Below are positions 1 to 9,032 of a stretch of 64,000 nt of DNA, in pieces. Source of the stretch: Halorientalis sp. Lineage in GTDB: Archaea > Halobacteriota > Halobacteria > Halobacteriales > Haloarculaceae. The number at the start of each line of letters is the position of its first letter. Within the stretch, counting starts at the first letter, position 1. The notes below the pieces were generated by a model, which did not search any database, had not been told where the DNA came from, and saw only the letters and a list, made by a program, of their open reading frames with translations. The stretch is from assembly GCF_028275115.1 (NCBI RefSeq), contig NZ_JAQCNH010000083.1, forward strand, positions 1-64,000. Direction: 5' to 3'. A program made the position numbers and the translations under genes.

Positions 1-338
1 CGGACATCTACACCAAGACCAGCCTCATGCTCGGCGTCGGCGAGTACGACCACGAGATCTACCAGACCCTGCGGGACCTCAAGACGGTGGGCGTCGACGT
101 GGTGACGCTGGGCCAGTACCTCCAGCCCTCCCGCTCGCACCTGGAAGTCTCAGAGTACGTCCACCCCGACGCCTTCGACACCTGGCAACGGGTCGCCGAG
201 GAGGAACTGGACTTTCTGTACTGCGCGTCGGGCCCGATGGTTCGGTCGTCCTACCGCGCGGGCGAGTTGTTCGTCGAGGCCGTGCTGGACGGTGCGGACC
301 CGGCCGCAGCGCGCGAGCGGGCGCGGGCGGGAGACTGA
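1..338 (+). CDS. lipA: Lipoyl synthase, C-terminal fragment (5' end outside window)
   Basis: This is the 3' end of a radical-SAM lipoyl synthase, which inserts two sulfurs into octanoyl groups on lipoyl domains of 2-oxoacid dehydrogenases and the glycine cleavage system. The frame is open from base 3 and shows family-typical stretches: TSLMLGVGE near its start, then [11 protein letters not shown], and a late [12 protein letters not shown] with the conserved C-terminal Ser-Ser region. The radical-SAM Cys motif would lie upstream of the window. It ends in an Arg/Ala/Glu-rich tail. The assignment is strong from these stretches; the operon context to the left cannot be seen. Confidence 0.9.
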   Translation, partial: DIYTKTSLMLGVGEYDHEIYQTLRDLKTVGVDVVTLGQYLQPSRSHLEVSEYVHPDAFDTWQRVAEEELDFLYCASGPMVRSSYRAGELFVEAVLDGADPAAARERARAGD

Positions 339-564
339 GCGGCGGCTGCCCGCCAGACGAAACAGCGCCGGACTGACAGCGCTCTACCGTCGTGACTCGG
401 ACCAGGCGTCCGTTCCCGCACCCACCCACGCTGGTCGTCCTGTGACCGGGTCCTCGTCCCGTCGGGAGCGACCGACAACTCTCACGCCGCGCTCCACGAG
501 AGCGCCCGCGTCCCTGCGACACGGGACTCTGACGAACGGGAGGACGCGGCCGGTGTAAACAGCA

Positions 565-572
565 TTTTTATC
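565..572 (+). promoter_or_regulatory. TATA box for the SDR gene at 604
   Basis: TTTTTATC lies about 32 bases upstream of the ATG at 604, in an otherwise GC-rich intergenic stretch. This is the spacing expected for an archaeal promoter giving a nearly leaderless transcript. Confidence 0.55.
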
Positions 573-603
573 TGACCGGACCCCTTCTCAACGCTGTCGA
601 CAT

Positions 604-1290
604 ATGACTGACTCGACAGTACTAGTGACGGGCGCCAGCAGAGGTATTGGGGCTGCCGTGGCGGAGACGTTTGGTTCCGCTGGGTGGCGTGTCGTCCTCT
701 GCTCTCGGTCCCGGTCCGAACTCGAAGACGTGGCCGCCGCCGTTTCCGACGCCGGGGGAACACCCGTCGTGAAACCGCTCGATGTCACAGACGCCGACGA
801 GTTCTACGTGTCACTTCTGGAAGCAGTGGACTCGGCACTCGACGTCGTGATACCTGCCGCGGCGACCACGACCGGCCCACCGGGACAGCAACCGCTCGAC
901 GAGGAAACGCACGAAGGTCTCAGGGCAGTCATGGACACCAACGTCTACGGCGTGTTCGCGGTGATACGCGAATCGTTGCAGTTCATGCCCGAAGACGGGC
1001 GCGTCCTCGTCCCCTCGGGGTCCGTGGCGCGGGAACCGGTCGAGGGGATGGGTGCCTACGGCGTCTCCAAAGCGGCAGTGGAGGGAGTTGCACGCAGTTT
1101 CGCAGCCGACGCCAAACAAACCGTAGGAATCGTCGACCCTGGCCTGGTCGCGACGGAACTCACCGACCAACAGGGGCGAGACCCCCAGGAGGTCGCAGAG
1201 CTCTTTCGATGGGCCGGGACGGAGTGTGCTGCTCCCGAGCTCAACGGCGCGGTGGTCGGCCTGAAAAAGTGGAAACAGGCGACACGCTAG
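604..1290 (+). CDS. Short-chain dehydrogenase/reductase (SDR), substrate unknown
   Basis: This is a classical-length SDR of 228 residues, a cytoplasmic NAD(P)H-dependent oxidoreductase with a Rossmann fold. The cofactor glycine motif TGASRGIG is at residues 9-16. Asp60-Val61 follows beta-3, Asn113 is the conserved active-site Asn, Ser138/Ser140 lie at the catalytic Ser position, and YGVSK gives Tyr152 and Lys156. The usual NNAG is replaced by PAAA near residues 84-87. An Arg at position 35 after beta-2 suggests NADP preference, which is inference. The C-terminal lid is short. It stands alone with its own TATA box, so the substrate cannot be deduced. It is not the parent of the decayed SDR at 11395-11731, which differs in sequence. 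Confidence 0.85.
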   Translation: MTDSTVLVTGASRGIGAAVAETFGSAGWRVVLCSRSRSELEDVAAAVSDAGGTPVVKPLDVTDADEFYVSLLEAVDSALDVVIPAAATTTGPPGQQPLDEETHEGLRAVMDTNVYGVFAVIRESLQFMPEDGRVLVPSGSVAREPVEGMGAYGVSKAAVEGVARSFAADAKQTVGIVDPGLVATELTDQQGRDPQEVAELFRWAGTECAAPELNGAVVGLKKWKQATR

Positions 1291-1943
1291 CGTCGACAAA
1301 CCGGGTACGATTCCTGTCTATGGACTCCGAGCGAAACCGGACAGAAACAATCAAATTCGAGACGCGGTGACCTCGGACCATCTCTTCGCAGAACCCTCAC
1401 CCGCCGACGCCCCCGAGAGCAACGAGCCAGGGGTCGTATGATAGAGGTAAATAACACGGCTAGTGACGCGCTCCGCTATCCAGTTGTTGTTCAATCTGAG
1501 GCTGGTGTCAAAGATCACCGACTGCAGTAGTCCCCCGTGCTGTCTCGATTCAGCTCGTGCTTTTTATTTACAACTGGACTATCGGACTGGATCGCGGTGA
1601 ATTTCTCAAATACGCGCGGATATCCGACCTCAAGCGACTGAAAAAATCCGAACACGACTTACTGTGGAAGCCATCTATATTTGATCGTGAATGAGCTGTG
1701 ACCGGTGGAACGTCGCCGGAAACACATACTATACCGGTTCTCAGTTTGGCTGTCAGTCATAGCCGCTTCGTTCGCTGTCGTGACGTAGCCGCTTTAGATG
1801 CTGGGCGCGTGGCTGCTGATCGCACGGAATGTTTATGTGATGACACGATTGCCAGGTACCGGCCTGCAACGACGTGTCCGAGGAGAGTTCAGGCGCTCTC
1901 TGTTCGATTTCTCTACGTTTATCGTTATTACAGACTAGCGAAT
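1291..1943. other. Intergenic region with possible decayed coding remnant
   Basis: No intact gene is evident. Reading on the plus strand, 1438-1530 (ATG to TAG, 30 codons) and the frame from 1500 to the TGA at about 1686 both look protein-like. The latter contains FLKYARISDLKRLKKSEHDL, and the two could be joined by a single frameshift near 1530. I cannot name the family; a dead transposase or other mobile gene is a guess. A further open frame at 1698-1964 has unconvincing composition. Confidence 0.3.
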
Positions 1944-1944
1944 A

Positions 1945-1955
1945 TTTTTTATACT
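1945..1955 (+). promoter_or_regulatory. TATA box for the hyuBA operon
   Basis: TTTTTTATACT is centred about 27 bases upstream of the ATG at 1977, within an AT-rich patch. This fits a strong archaeal promoter with a very short or absent 5' leader. Confidence 0.6.
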
Positions 1956-1976
1956 AGGTGGTAGTTAACATTCATC

Positions 1977-3773
1977 ATGGCAACTAGCCAGAGTTCCAGC
2001 CAGATAGAACCATACCTCATGACGATCCTGTCGAAGAAGTTTGAGTCAGCCACTCGAGACATGACCCAGTCACTATTGAAATCGGCCCGGTCAGGAGTCG
2101 TCAACGTCGCGCGGGACTTTTCTTCTGCAATATCACTGTTCGACGGTCGACAATTCATGGTCCGGGAGGGGCTCCCGGTCCATACCGGGAACATCGGTCT
2201 GACTCCGGAGCACACAGTGGATCTTCACGACGACATCTCACCGGGTGATTGTTTCCTCACGAACTCACCTTATTATGGTAACAGTCATCACGCAGATTAC
2301 ACTCTTCACGTTCCCGTCTTCTACGACGGAGAACCACTCTTCTGGTCGATCAACCGAGCGCACCAGGCAGATATAGGGGCCTCAATTCCATCGACATACC
2401 TCGCCCACGCTGAGGATGTGTATCAGGAAGCGATGCACTTCCCGTCGGTGCGCATCCAAGAGGACTACGAGTCGAAAGACGACATTGTGCGGATGCTGAA
2501 ATTGAATATCCGCCGTGGAGAAGACCAGTGGTACGGGGACTACTTGGCACAGGTGTCTGCAGTCCGGACGGGTGAGGAGAAAGTTCAGGAGATCTGTGAG
2601 GAGTATGGGGTTGATGTAATCAAGAACTTCATCGACGCCTGGCTGAACTACGGTGAAGAGATGATGGCAGCCGAAATTAGCAAGTTGCCCGAGGACGACA
2701 TCTCGTATACATCTTATCACGACCCTGTACCAGATGTTACTGAGGATCGAATACCGGTCAACGTCACTGTCCGTATCGACCCGAACGAGCCGAATATCGT
2801 CGTCGATTTGACCGACAATATTGATAATCTGCCATTCGGGCTCAACCTCTGTGAGGCAACTGCGAAAGCCGCGGCGCTCGCAGGTATCTTTAATAATATA
2901 GACTCGAATATTCCGATCAACGAAGGTAGTCTAAGTTGCATTGACTTCCAGTTGGCTGACGGCTGCATCGTCGGGAATCCTGAGTTTCCTGTCGGGACCG
3001 CTGCTGCGACGACGAACATCGCGGATGTCCTTCTCAACGCCGTCCAGGCGGCATTCGGTCAACTCGGTGAACCGTGGGGAATCGCGGAGGGGAACCCATC
3101 GCAAAACCCCTGTCTACCGGTTATTTCTGGGACTGACTTTAGACACGACGATGAACAGTACGTCAATCAAATGTTCCACATCGGCGGTGGTGGACCCGGC
3201 TTGGCGGGACACGATGGCTGGCTTACGTACGCTGTTCCTAACGCCGGTGGCGCTCTCTACCGTGACAGCATTGAGATTGACGAGCAAAAATTTCCGATCT
3301 ACATCAAGCGTCAAGAACTCATCGCGGACACAGGCGGCGCCGGCAAGTGGCGTGGCGCACCTGCGACGGAAGTCGAGTACGGCCCACGGGAGGACACGAT
3401 GGAAGTCGCCTACTTTGGAAATGCTAAAGAGAATCCACCAAAAGGTATCCTCGGTGGGAAACCGGGCGCACCAAGCAAAGCGACGAAAATCACCGAGGAT
3501 GGGGCGACGGAGGATCTCCCTATTTTGACGATGGACGTGATACCGATTGAGCCCAATGAGACGATTGTGGGCCGCTGGGCAGGCGGTGGCGGCTACGGAA
3601 ATCCGTACGAGCGCGACCCAGACCGTGTCAGAAAAGACGTGAAAGAAGGCGTCGTGTCGATCGAGCAGGCCGCACAGGACTACGGTGTCGTCGTTGAGGA
3701 GACAGGAAACGGGCTTGAAATCGATCAAGAAGCGACTGCGAACCGGCGCGGCAAGACGGAGGCCGAACAATGA
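1977..3773 (+). CDS. hyuB: HyuB-family subunit (hydantoinase/oxoprolinase/caprolactamase or acetone-carboxylase-like)
   Basis: This 598-residue protein is of the HyuB family, the partner of HyuA in ATP-dependent ring opening of hydantoins, 5-oxoproline or lactams; related pairs are acetone and acetophenone carboxylases. Family signatures are GDCFLTNSPYYGNSHHAD (about residues 90-107), PVFYDGEP, and NRAHQADIG (about 126-134), whose His and Asp are the conserved metal-site type residues. The carboxy end has GGGGYGNPYERDP followed by the typical D-x-K-x-G-x-x-S-x-x-A pattern and YGVVV. Length is normal for HyuB. The ATG of hyuA overlaps this stop by 4 bases, so translation is coupled. The block is AT-richer than the neighbouring genes, which may indicate acquisition. 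The exact substrate cannot be read from the sequence. Confidence 0.88.
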   Translation: MATSQSSSQIEPYLMTILSKKFESATRDMTQSLLKSARSGVVNVARDFSSAISLFDGRQFMVREGLPVHTGNIGLTPEHTVDLHDDISPGDCFLTNSPYYGNSHHADYTLHVPVFYDGEPLFWSINRAHQADIGASIPSTYLAHAEDVYQEAMHFPSVRIQEDYESKDDIVRMLKLNIRRGEDQWYGDYLAQVSAVRTGEEKVQEICEEYGVDVIKNFIDAWLNYGEEMMAAEISKLPEDDISYTSYHDPVPDVTEDRIPVNVTVRIDPNEPNIVVDLTDNIDNLPFGLNLCEATAKAAALAGIFNNIDSNIPINEGSLSCIDFQLADGCIVGNPEFPVGTAAATTNIADVLLNAVQAAFGQLGEPWGIAEGNPSQNPCLPVISGTDFRHDDEQYVNQMFHIGGGGPGLAGHDGWLTYAVPNAGGALYRDSIEIDEQKFPIYIKRQELIADTGGAGKWRGAPATEVEYGPREDTMEVAYFGNAKENPPKGILGGKPGAPSKATKITEDGATEDLPILTMDVIPIEPNETIVGRWAGGGGYGNPYERDPDRVRKDVKEGVVSIEQAAQDYGVVVEETGNGLEIDQEATANRRGKTEAEQ

Positions 3774-5830
3774 GTTATCAGATGGCTTGTGATATCGGTG
3801 GAACGTTTACTGACCTCTATGTCGTACAGAAAAACGGTGATGGAGACTCGTTCAAATCGCCAACGACGCCGGACCAGTTACTCAACGGCCTGTTCAATAC
3901 GTTCGAGAAAGCGGCAGCGAGTTACGGGATGTCGTCTGAAGAGTTACTGAAGAATACGAACAGACTCGTTCATGGAACGACTATCGCGACAAACGCGATT
4001 GTCGAAGACAAAACGTCGAAGACCGCACTAATATGTACGGATGGGTTCCGAGAAACCCTCCTCCTCCGCGAAGGCGGAAAGAACAATCCGTACGATTGGT
4101 CCGTCGACTACCCAGACCCGTACGTTCCCCGCTCGCTAACTTTCGGTGTCGACGAACGTGTCAATTCTGAAGGTAATGTCGTCGACTCTCTCGACGAAAA
4201 CGACGTGATCGATGCCATCGGTGAGATCAAATCCCAGGACGTCGAAGCCGTCGCGGTCTCTCTCCTCTGGGGGCACGTCAACCCCATTCACGAACGCCGT
4301 ATCGCGGAATTGTTCGAAGAGCACGCCCCGGGGATCCACTGCTCACTCAGTCACGAAATCAACCCGATTATCAGGGAATACCGACGAACCTCAACGACGG
4401 CTATCAACGCGTCGGTGTACAACCTCCTCAATGATTACCTGTCGACTCTTGGTAGCAGACTCAATGAAGCCGGGTTCAGCGGCGAACCGCTGTTGATCAC
4501 TGCGAACGGGGGGACGATTCAATTAGACGAAGCAGTGAGACGCCCAGTGTGGCTTGTTGACGCTGGACCGACCATGCTACCGGTGGCTGGGACAGAGATT
4601 GTAAACGCCGAAATTGACGAAACCGATGTCATATCTCTCGATATGGGTGGGACGAGTCTGGATATGAACGTCGCGACCGAAGGCATCATTCCCCGCACAC
4701 GGGAAGCGGAAGTCGGAGACGACATCCTCGGTATCGAAAAAGTAGACGTCCGCAGCATCGGTTCGGGCGGTGGGAGCATCGCGTGGGTTGACGAAGGTGG
4801 ACTGCTCCACATCGGTCCGGAGAGTGCTGGCGCGGACCCTGGCCCCGTCTGCTACCGGCGTGGCGGCGAACGACCGACTGTCACAGATGCAGCTCTCGTG
4901 CTCGGATATCTCGATCAGGAGTACTTCTTGGGAGGAGATATGACCCTTGACTACGAGGGCGCGGTGGCAGCGATCGAAGAGCATGTGGCCGACGAGCTTG
5001 ATATCGATCCTATCGACGCCGCCCGGTCGATATACGCCACGACAGTACAGGATATAGCGAACGGAATCCAAGGCGTGACCATTGAGCAGGGTATCGACCC
5101 GCGAAACTATGTGATTTCAGGTGGTGGCGGTGCGCTCGGGACATTTGCTGTCCCAATCGCACGGCAACTGCAGATTGACCAGGTGCTGTTGCCCCGAGAC
5201 GCAGGCGTTGCCACGTCCATCGGAGGTCTCATTTCGGACATCAGTCGGGACTTCTCAATGAGCGAGTTCACGACACAGTCCGATTTCGACTTCGAAAGCG
5301 TCAATGAGACGCTCTCGTCGCTCGAACAGAAGGCCGAAGACTTCTTCGACCGGATTGATGCCGACAACGATAATCGCGACCTGTCTTTCTATGCTGAGGC
5401 TCGATATCCCCAGCAGGTCTGGGAACTCCAGATTCAGCTGCCCGAGTCTCGTATCGACAGGAACCAACTTGAGGTGCTTACCGAACGGTTCGACGAGAGG
5501 CATCAGGACGTCTATGGGTTTAGCACCAGCGAGGACATCGAGTTCCTCTACTGGCGTGTCGAGGCCACTAGTCGTCCAGACATTGCGGTGGAAGACATAA
5601 TTAGTGGGTCTTCGAGCAGTAATGAAGAGCCGACGGAGACTGTAGCAGAGCGAGAGGCCTATTTCGATGGAGCGAGGGTACAGTCACCGGTGTATCGTTC
5701 CGCCGAACTCACCAGCAGCGATTCAATCTCCGGACCAGCGTTCGTCGATGGGTCCAATACGACGATCGTGCTACCGCCAAAAAGTGCCCTCACTATCACC
5801 GAATTTGGGAACTACCTCATCGAGGTGTAG
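3770..5830 (+). CDS. hyuA: HyuA-family ATPase subunit (hydantoinase/oxoprolinase/acetone-carboxylase-like)
   Basis: This 686-residue ASKHA-fold ATPase phosphorylates the substrate or intermediate acted on by its HyuB partner. The first phosphate loop CDIGGTFTDLY is at residues 7-17. HGTTIATNAI (about 74-83), a second DMGGTSLDMNV, GSGGGSIAW and GPESAGADPGPVCY are all hallmark HyuA stretches. GGGGALGTFA near residue 450 is the late nucleotide-site glycine run. Length matches the family (about 650-700). It overlaps hyuB by 4 bases and ends 277 bases before an amino-acid/amide-type solute-binding lipoprotein, so uptake and hydrolysis of a small amide or cyclic compound is a reasonable inference. 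Hydantoin, 5-oxoproline, lactam and ketone substrates all remain possible. Confidence 0.88.
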   Translation: MSYQMACDIGGTFTDLYVVQKNGDGDSFKSPTTPDQLLNGLFNTFEKAAASYGMSSEELLKNTNRLVHGTTIATNAIVEDKTSKTALICTDGFRETLLLREGGKNNPYDWSVDYPDPYVPRSLTFGVDERVNSEGNVVDSLDENDVIDAIGEIKSQDVEAVAVSLLWGHVNPIHERRIAELFEEHAPGIHCSLSHEINPIIREYRRTSTTAINASVYNLLNDYLSTLGSRLNEAGFSGEPLLITANGGTIQLDEAVRRPVWLVDAGPTMLPVAGTEIVNAEIDETDVISLDMGGTSLDMNVATEGIIPRTREAEVGDDILGIEKVDVRSIGSGGGSIAWVDEGGLLHIGPESAGADPGPVCYRRGGERPTVTDAALVLGYLDQEYFLGGDMTLDYEGAVAAIEEHVADELDIDPIDAARSIYATTVQDIANGIQGVTIEQGIDPRNYVISGGGGALGTFAVPIARQLQIDQVLLPRDAGVATSIGGLISDISRDFSMSEFTTQSDFDFESVNETLSSLEQKAEDFFDRIDADNDNRDLSFYAEARYPQQVWELQIQLPESRIDRNQLEVLTERFDERHQDVYGFSTSEDIEFLYWRVEATSRPDIAVEDIISGSSSSNEEPTETVAEREAYFDGARVQSPVYRSAELTSSDSISGPAFVDGSNTTIVLPPKSALTITEFGNYLIEV

Positions 5831-6107
5831 CGGGCGACGGTGAACTGGCACATCGGCCAGAAACGATGACCGTGGTCTAAAACTGACGACGGAACGTACC
5901 TGCTGGCTTGGCCCGCTGGGTTAGGTCTGAATGCTCTTTGTGCCTGTTGGGGCTCCCTGCAATACACGCCGGCGGTGACGGGTAATTGAGCTATATTTAG
6001 CTGCTCTATCGATATCAAATCTATATGGCCAAAATCTTTATGAGTAATGTGAACTATTGCCATGATTGTAGCAATCAAACTATCGGACCACATGACAGTA
6101 GAACACA

Positions 6108-7361
6108 ATGACGAAATCAGATAACACTCCGAACAGGCGCACCGTTCTCAGGTTAGCAGGCTCAGGTTTCGCGGCAACATCGCTTGCTGGCTGTCTCAGC
6201 GGTGGTGGCAACGACAGCGACTCCGTATATATTGGTGCAACCCTCCCGACAAGTGGTCCATTCGGTGCAGTCGGACAAAATATCAAGCAGGCGATGGAGC
6301 TCGGGGTGAAGCATGCCAATCAAAACGGAGATGCGGCCGGTAGAGACGTTGAGATTACATTCAAAGACACACAGACGGACCCACAGCGGGGCTCACAGAT
6401 CGCTCAGAGTCTCATTCAGAATGAGAACGTCGACATGCTCGCCGGGAGTTTCTCGAACTCAGTGGCGCTGAGTATCACCGAGATCGCGGCCCGTAATGAC
6501 CTCATTTATGTGAACCTCGGCGGTGGGAACACAACCACGGGTGAGGAATGCCGCCCGAACATGTTTGTCAGCGCGACGAACGCGGTACAACAATCAAGCG
6601 GTAGTCTGGGATACGTCCTGTCCGAAGGCCTGGGAGACTCGGTTTATGCTATCTCTTCGGACTACTCATGGGGGCAGGATCACAAAACGTGGGACGAGTC
6701 CGTGCTAGCACCAGAGAACGATGCGGAATTCGTCGGGAACAGTTGGACAGAGGTGGGACAGGGGGACTTCTCACAACCCATCACGGATGCACAACAATCT
6801 GGAGCCGACGTCATCGTTTTCAATCAGGCAGCGGGCGACCACATCCAGAGTGCGCAACAGGCGAACGAGTTCGGACTCTTCGAGAACCACGTTTGCGTCT
6901 GGCCGGCGACCGGAATCACGGAAGCCGGACAAATCGGACAGGACGTAATCAGCAAGGACAACTTTTACGCTGGCGCAGTGTGGTATTGGGAACGAGAAAC
7001 TCCCGCAGCAACTGAGTTCACAGAGGCCTACCGGAGCGAGTACGACGAACTCCCATATGGGTTCTCAGCGTGTATGTACGCCGGGACTCGTACAGCCCTG
7101 CGGGCAGTTGGCAACGCAGAAACCGTTGAGATGGACCCCGTTCGCAAAGAACTCGAAGGAATGGAACTGTTCCCACAACTGTGGGGCACCGGTGAGCGGT
7201 TCCGGGCGTGTGACCACGCCGCAACAGTCCCAACGTTGACAGTGACTGGCCGAGACCCGTCCGAAGTCGACGGTCAGAACCACTTCGAAGTCGTGAATGC
7301 GCCTCAGAACGTCGAGGAGACGCAGATGAGAGACTGTTCCGAGACCGGATGTGAACTTTGA
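6108..7361 (+). CDS. Tat-exported lipoprotein solute-binding protein, branched-chain amino acid/amide type (Peripla_BP_6)
   Basis: This 417-residue receptor is of the LivJ/urea/amide type. The leader has Arg-Arg at residues 10-11, a hydrophobic stretch, and lipobox LAGC with Cys29, so it is predicted to be Tat-exported and lipid-anchored outside the membrane. The mature part begins with GATLPTSGPFGAVGQNIKQA, the typical type I periplasmic-binding opening. It continues with FKDTQTDP, a GSFSNSVALSITEIAA segment and SSDYSWGQDH, all family-like. It follows hyuBA on the same strand in the same AT-richer block, suggesting it captures the HyuAB substrate. No permease or ATPase of the Liv type is in the window, so it is an orphan receptor here. 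Confidence 0.87.
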   Translation: MTKSDNTPNRRTVLRLAGSGFAATSLAGCLSGGGNDSDSVYIGATLPTSGPFGAVGQNIKQAMELGVKHANQNGDAAGRDVEITFKDTQTDPQRGSQIAQSLIQNENVDMLAGSFSNSVALSITEIAARNDLIYVNLGGGNTTTGEECRPNMFVSATNAVQQSSGSLGYVLSEGLGDSVYAISSDYSWGQDHKTWDESVLAPENDAEFVGNSWTEVGQGDFSQPITDAQQSGADVIVFNQAAGDHIQSAQQANEFGLFENHVCVWPATGITEAGQIGQDVISKDNFYAGAVWYWERETPAATEFTEAYRSEYDELPYGFSACMYAGTRTALRAVGNAETVEMDPVRKELEGMELFPQLWGTGERFRACDHAATVPTLTVTGRDPSEVDGQNHFEVVNAPQNVEETQMRDCSETGCEL

Positions 7362-7659
7362 ACCGAATCTCGACACCCCCGCCGACCGCAGTACTGTCGG
7401 TCAGTCGTTAGAGCCGATTGCTGTGTTGTTGCATCGTCACTGATCGGCCCCGGCTCATTCCGGTTTATTATTCTCTGTCGAATTATCAAACCCCACTGTA
7501 CAAAGCTGGCACCCACCTGACCGACGGTCCTGTGGTACCCGTTCACGCGGCCGCCACGAACACTGCCCCCTCACTCTCGTTTCTCACACGGGTTATCCGG
7601 AGCCTGTGACAGGTTACCGGGAGCAGGAGACGTGGCACCGCGGTTGCTTTCCCCACTAA
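7362..7659. other. Intergenic, no gene seen
   Basis: Roughly 300 bases with no plausible reading frame, no tRNA-like T-loop and no strong inverted repeat. It holds the 3' side of the solute receptor and leads into the promoter of the next gene. Confidence 0.6.
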
Positions 7660-7669
7660 TTCTTATTAG
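7660..7669 (+). promoter_or_regulatory. TATA box deciding the start of the Fe-ADH-like gene
   Basis: TTCTTATTAG lies 23-32 bases before the ATG at 7692. It therefore favours that ATG over an in-frame GTG at 7632, which lies upstream of the promoter. Confidence 0.55.
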
Positions 7670-7691
7670 CTGGCGCGCAGTAGACACTGGC

Positions 7692-8894
7692 ATGTCTCTC
7701 AGTATACCGTCGTTCACGCACGATTTCGAGCCGGGTGGGATCCACTTCGGCCGTGGCTGCATCGACCACATCGACGAGACGCTCTCCGAGCAGGGTCTGA
7801 ACGATGCGCTCGTGGTTTGTGGCAGCACCGTCGGGTCGAACAAGGCGTTGATAGACCCGGTCGTGGCGGGCCTCGGTCGGAACGCGGCTGGCATATTCGA
7901 CGAGACGACGCCGGCGAAGACGCTGTCGACGGTGTTCGATGGCATCGAGCGGTTGCGGGCGACCGAGGCTGACGCTATCGTCGCGGTCGGTGGCGGGAGC
8001 AGCATCGACGTAGCCCGGGGAATCAGCGCGCTGGCGAACGCGAACTACACGTACGAGGACGCACACGCAGCAGTCGCCGAGACGGGTGAACTGGCGTTGC
8101 CGGACGACGACGACGCGTACGTTCCGGTGACGGTCGTTCCGACGACGCTGGCGGGGGCGGATCTCTCGGTCGCCGCTGGACTCGTCGCGGAAACCGACGA
8201 CGGGCCGACCGAAGCCATTCCCATCGACACCCGACTGATGCCGACCGACCTGTTCTACGACCCGGACCTGTTCGAGACGACGCCGATGGACGTCCTCGCT
8301 GGCTCGGCCATCAACGGATTCGACAAGGGTATCGAGGCGGTTTACTCCCGGTTCGCGAATCCCGTAACGGACGCGACGGCGGTTCGCGGACTGGCCTACC
8401 TCCGCTCTTCGCTTCCACGTCTCCGTTCGGCCGACGACCCATCGGTCGTGTCGCGGGCCGTGATGGGGACCCTCCTCGTGCAACACGGGGTATCGATGCC
8501 AACGTCGTACAAAATAAACATCGTCCACGCGTTCGGACACGCACTCCGTAACCAGTTCGGCATCCAACAGGGTGTCGCTCACGGCGTAATCGTCCCCCAC
8601 GCGCTCCGACTCATCTTCGCGGAGGGCGGCGGCCGTCCCGACGTGCTGGCGGAGGGACTCCTCACCGGCGAGGAGACGACGAGCGACACGGAGGACGCGG
8701 TGGTCGAAGCCGTCGAAACCGTCCGGGACGGACTCGGACTCCCCTCCCGGCTCCGGGACGTCGACGGCACGAGCAGAGACGGCCTTCGCGCGGCCGCCGA
8801 GCACACGGCCGAAGACGGATTTCTCGACCTCGGGCCAGAGGCGTTCGAACCGTCGGTCGACGACATCGAACGCACTCTCGAAGACGCCTGGTGA
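7692..8894 (+). CDS. Iron-containing alcohol dehydrogenase family protein with substituted metal site
   Basis: This 400-residue protein has the group III (iron-type) alcohol dehydrogenase fold: an NAD(P)-binding Rossmann-like half and an all-helical half. The dinucleotide motif VGGGSSIDVA (about 99-108) and VPTTLAGAD (about 149-157) are clear. The metal-binding helices are altered. Where the family has D-A-x-x-H-A-x-E, this protein has NGFDKGIEA (Asn208, Lys212). VHAFGHA keeps His279 and His283, but the later conserved PHG His is replaced by Gln293. Three of four ligands therefore appear lost, as in metal-free relatives such as maleylacetate reductase. The start was chosen by the TATA box at 7660. 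Substrate unknown. Confidence 0.8.
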   Translation: MSLSIPSFTHDFEPGGIHFGRGCIDHIDETLSEQGLNDALVVCGSTVGSNKALIDPVVAGLGRNAAGIFDETTPAKTLSTVFDGIERLRATEADAIVAVGGGSSIDVARGISALANANYTYEDAHAAVAETGELALPDDDDAYVPVTVVPTTLAGADLSVAAGLVAETDDGPTEAIPIDTRLMPTDLFYDPDLFETTPMDVLAGSAINGFDKGIEAVYSRFANPVTDATAVRGLAYLRSSLPRLRSADDPSVVSRAVMGTLLVQHGVSMPTSYKINIVHAFGHALRNQFGIQQGVAHGVIVPHALRLIFAEGGGRPDVLAEGLLTGEETTSDTEDAVVEAVETVRDGLGLPSRLRDVDGTSRDGLRAAAEHTAEDGFLDLGPEAFEPSVDDIERTLEDAW

Positions 8895-9002
8895 CACCGA
8901 CCCTCTCGACGACAGCGCGAACGGGACCGCTCTCCGTTAGCGGAGACGCCGTGTGAGGAGGCACGTGCCCACTGCGTTCCGAAACGACGGCACAGGAGAA
9001 AC

Positions 9003-9012
9003 ACATATTATC
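9003..9012 (+). promoter_or_regulatory. TATA box for the cupin gene
   Basis: ACATATTATC lies 21-30 bases before the ATG at 9033, consistent with a leaderless transcript. Confidence 0.5.
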
Positions 9013-9032
9013 CTCTCCAGCAACGGTAGTGT

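Noticed and set aside
1698-1964. 88-residue plus-strand open frame upstream of hyuB
   Set aside because: Overlaps the hyuB promoter and has non-acidic, unlikely composition.
7656-8897. 413-residue minus-strand open frame opposite the Fe-ADH gene
   Set aside because: Arg/Val-rich composition and exact antiparallel match to a clear enzyme gene.
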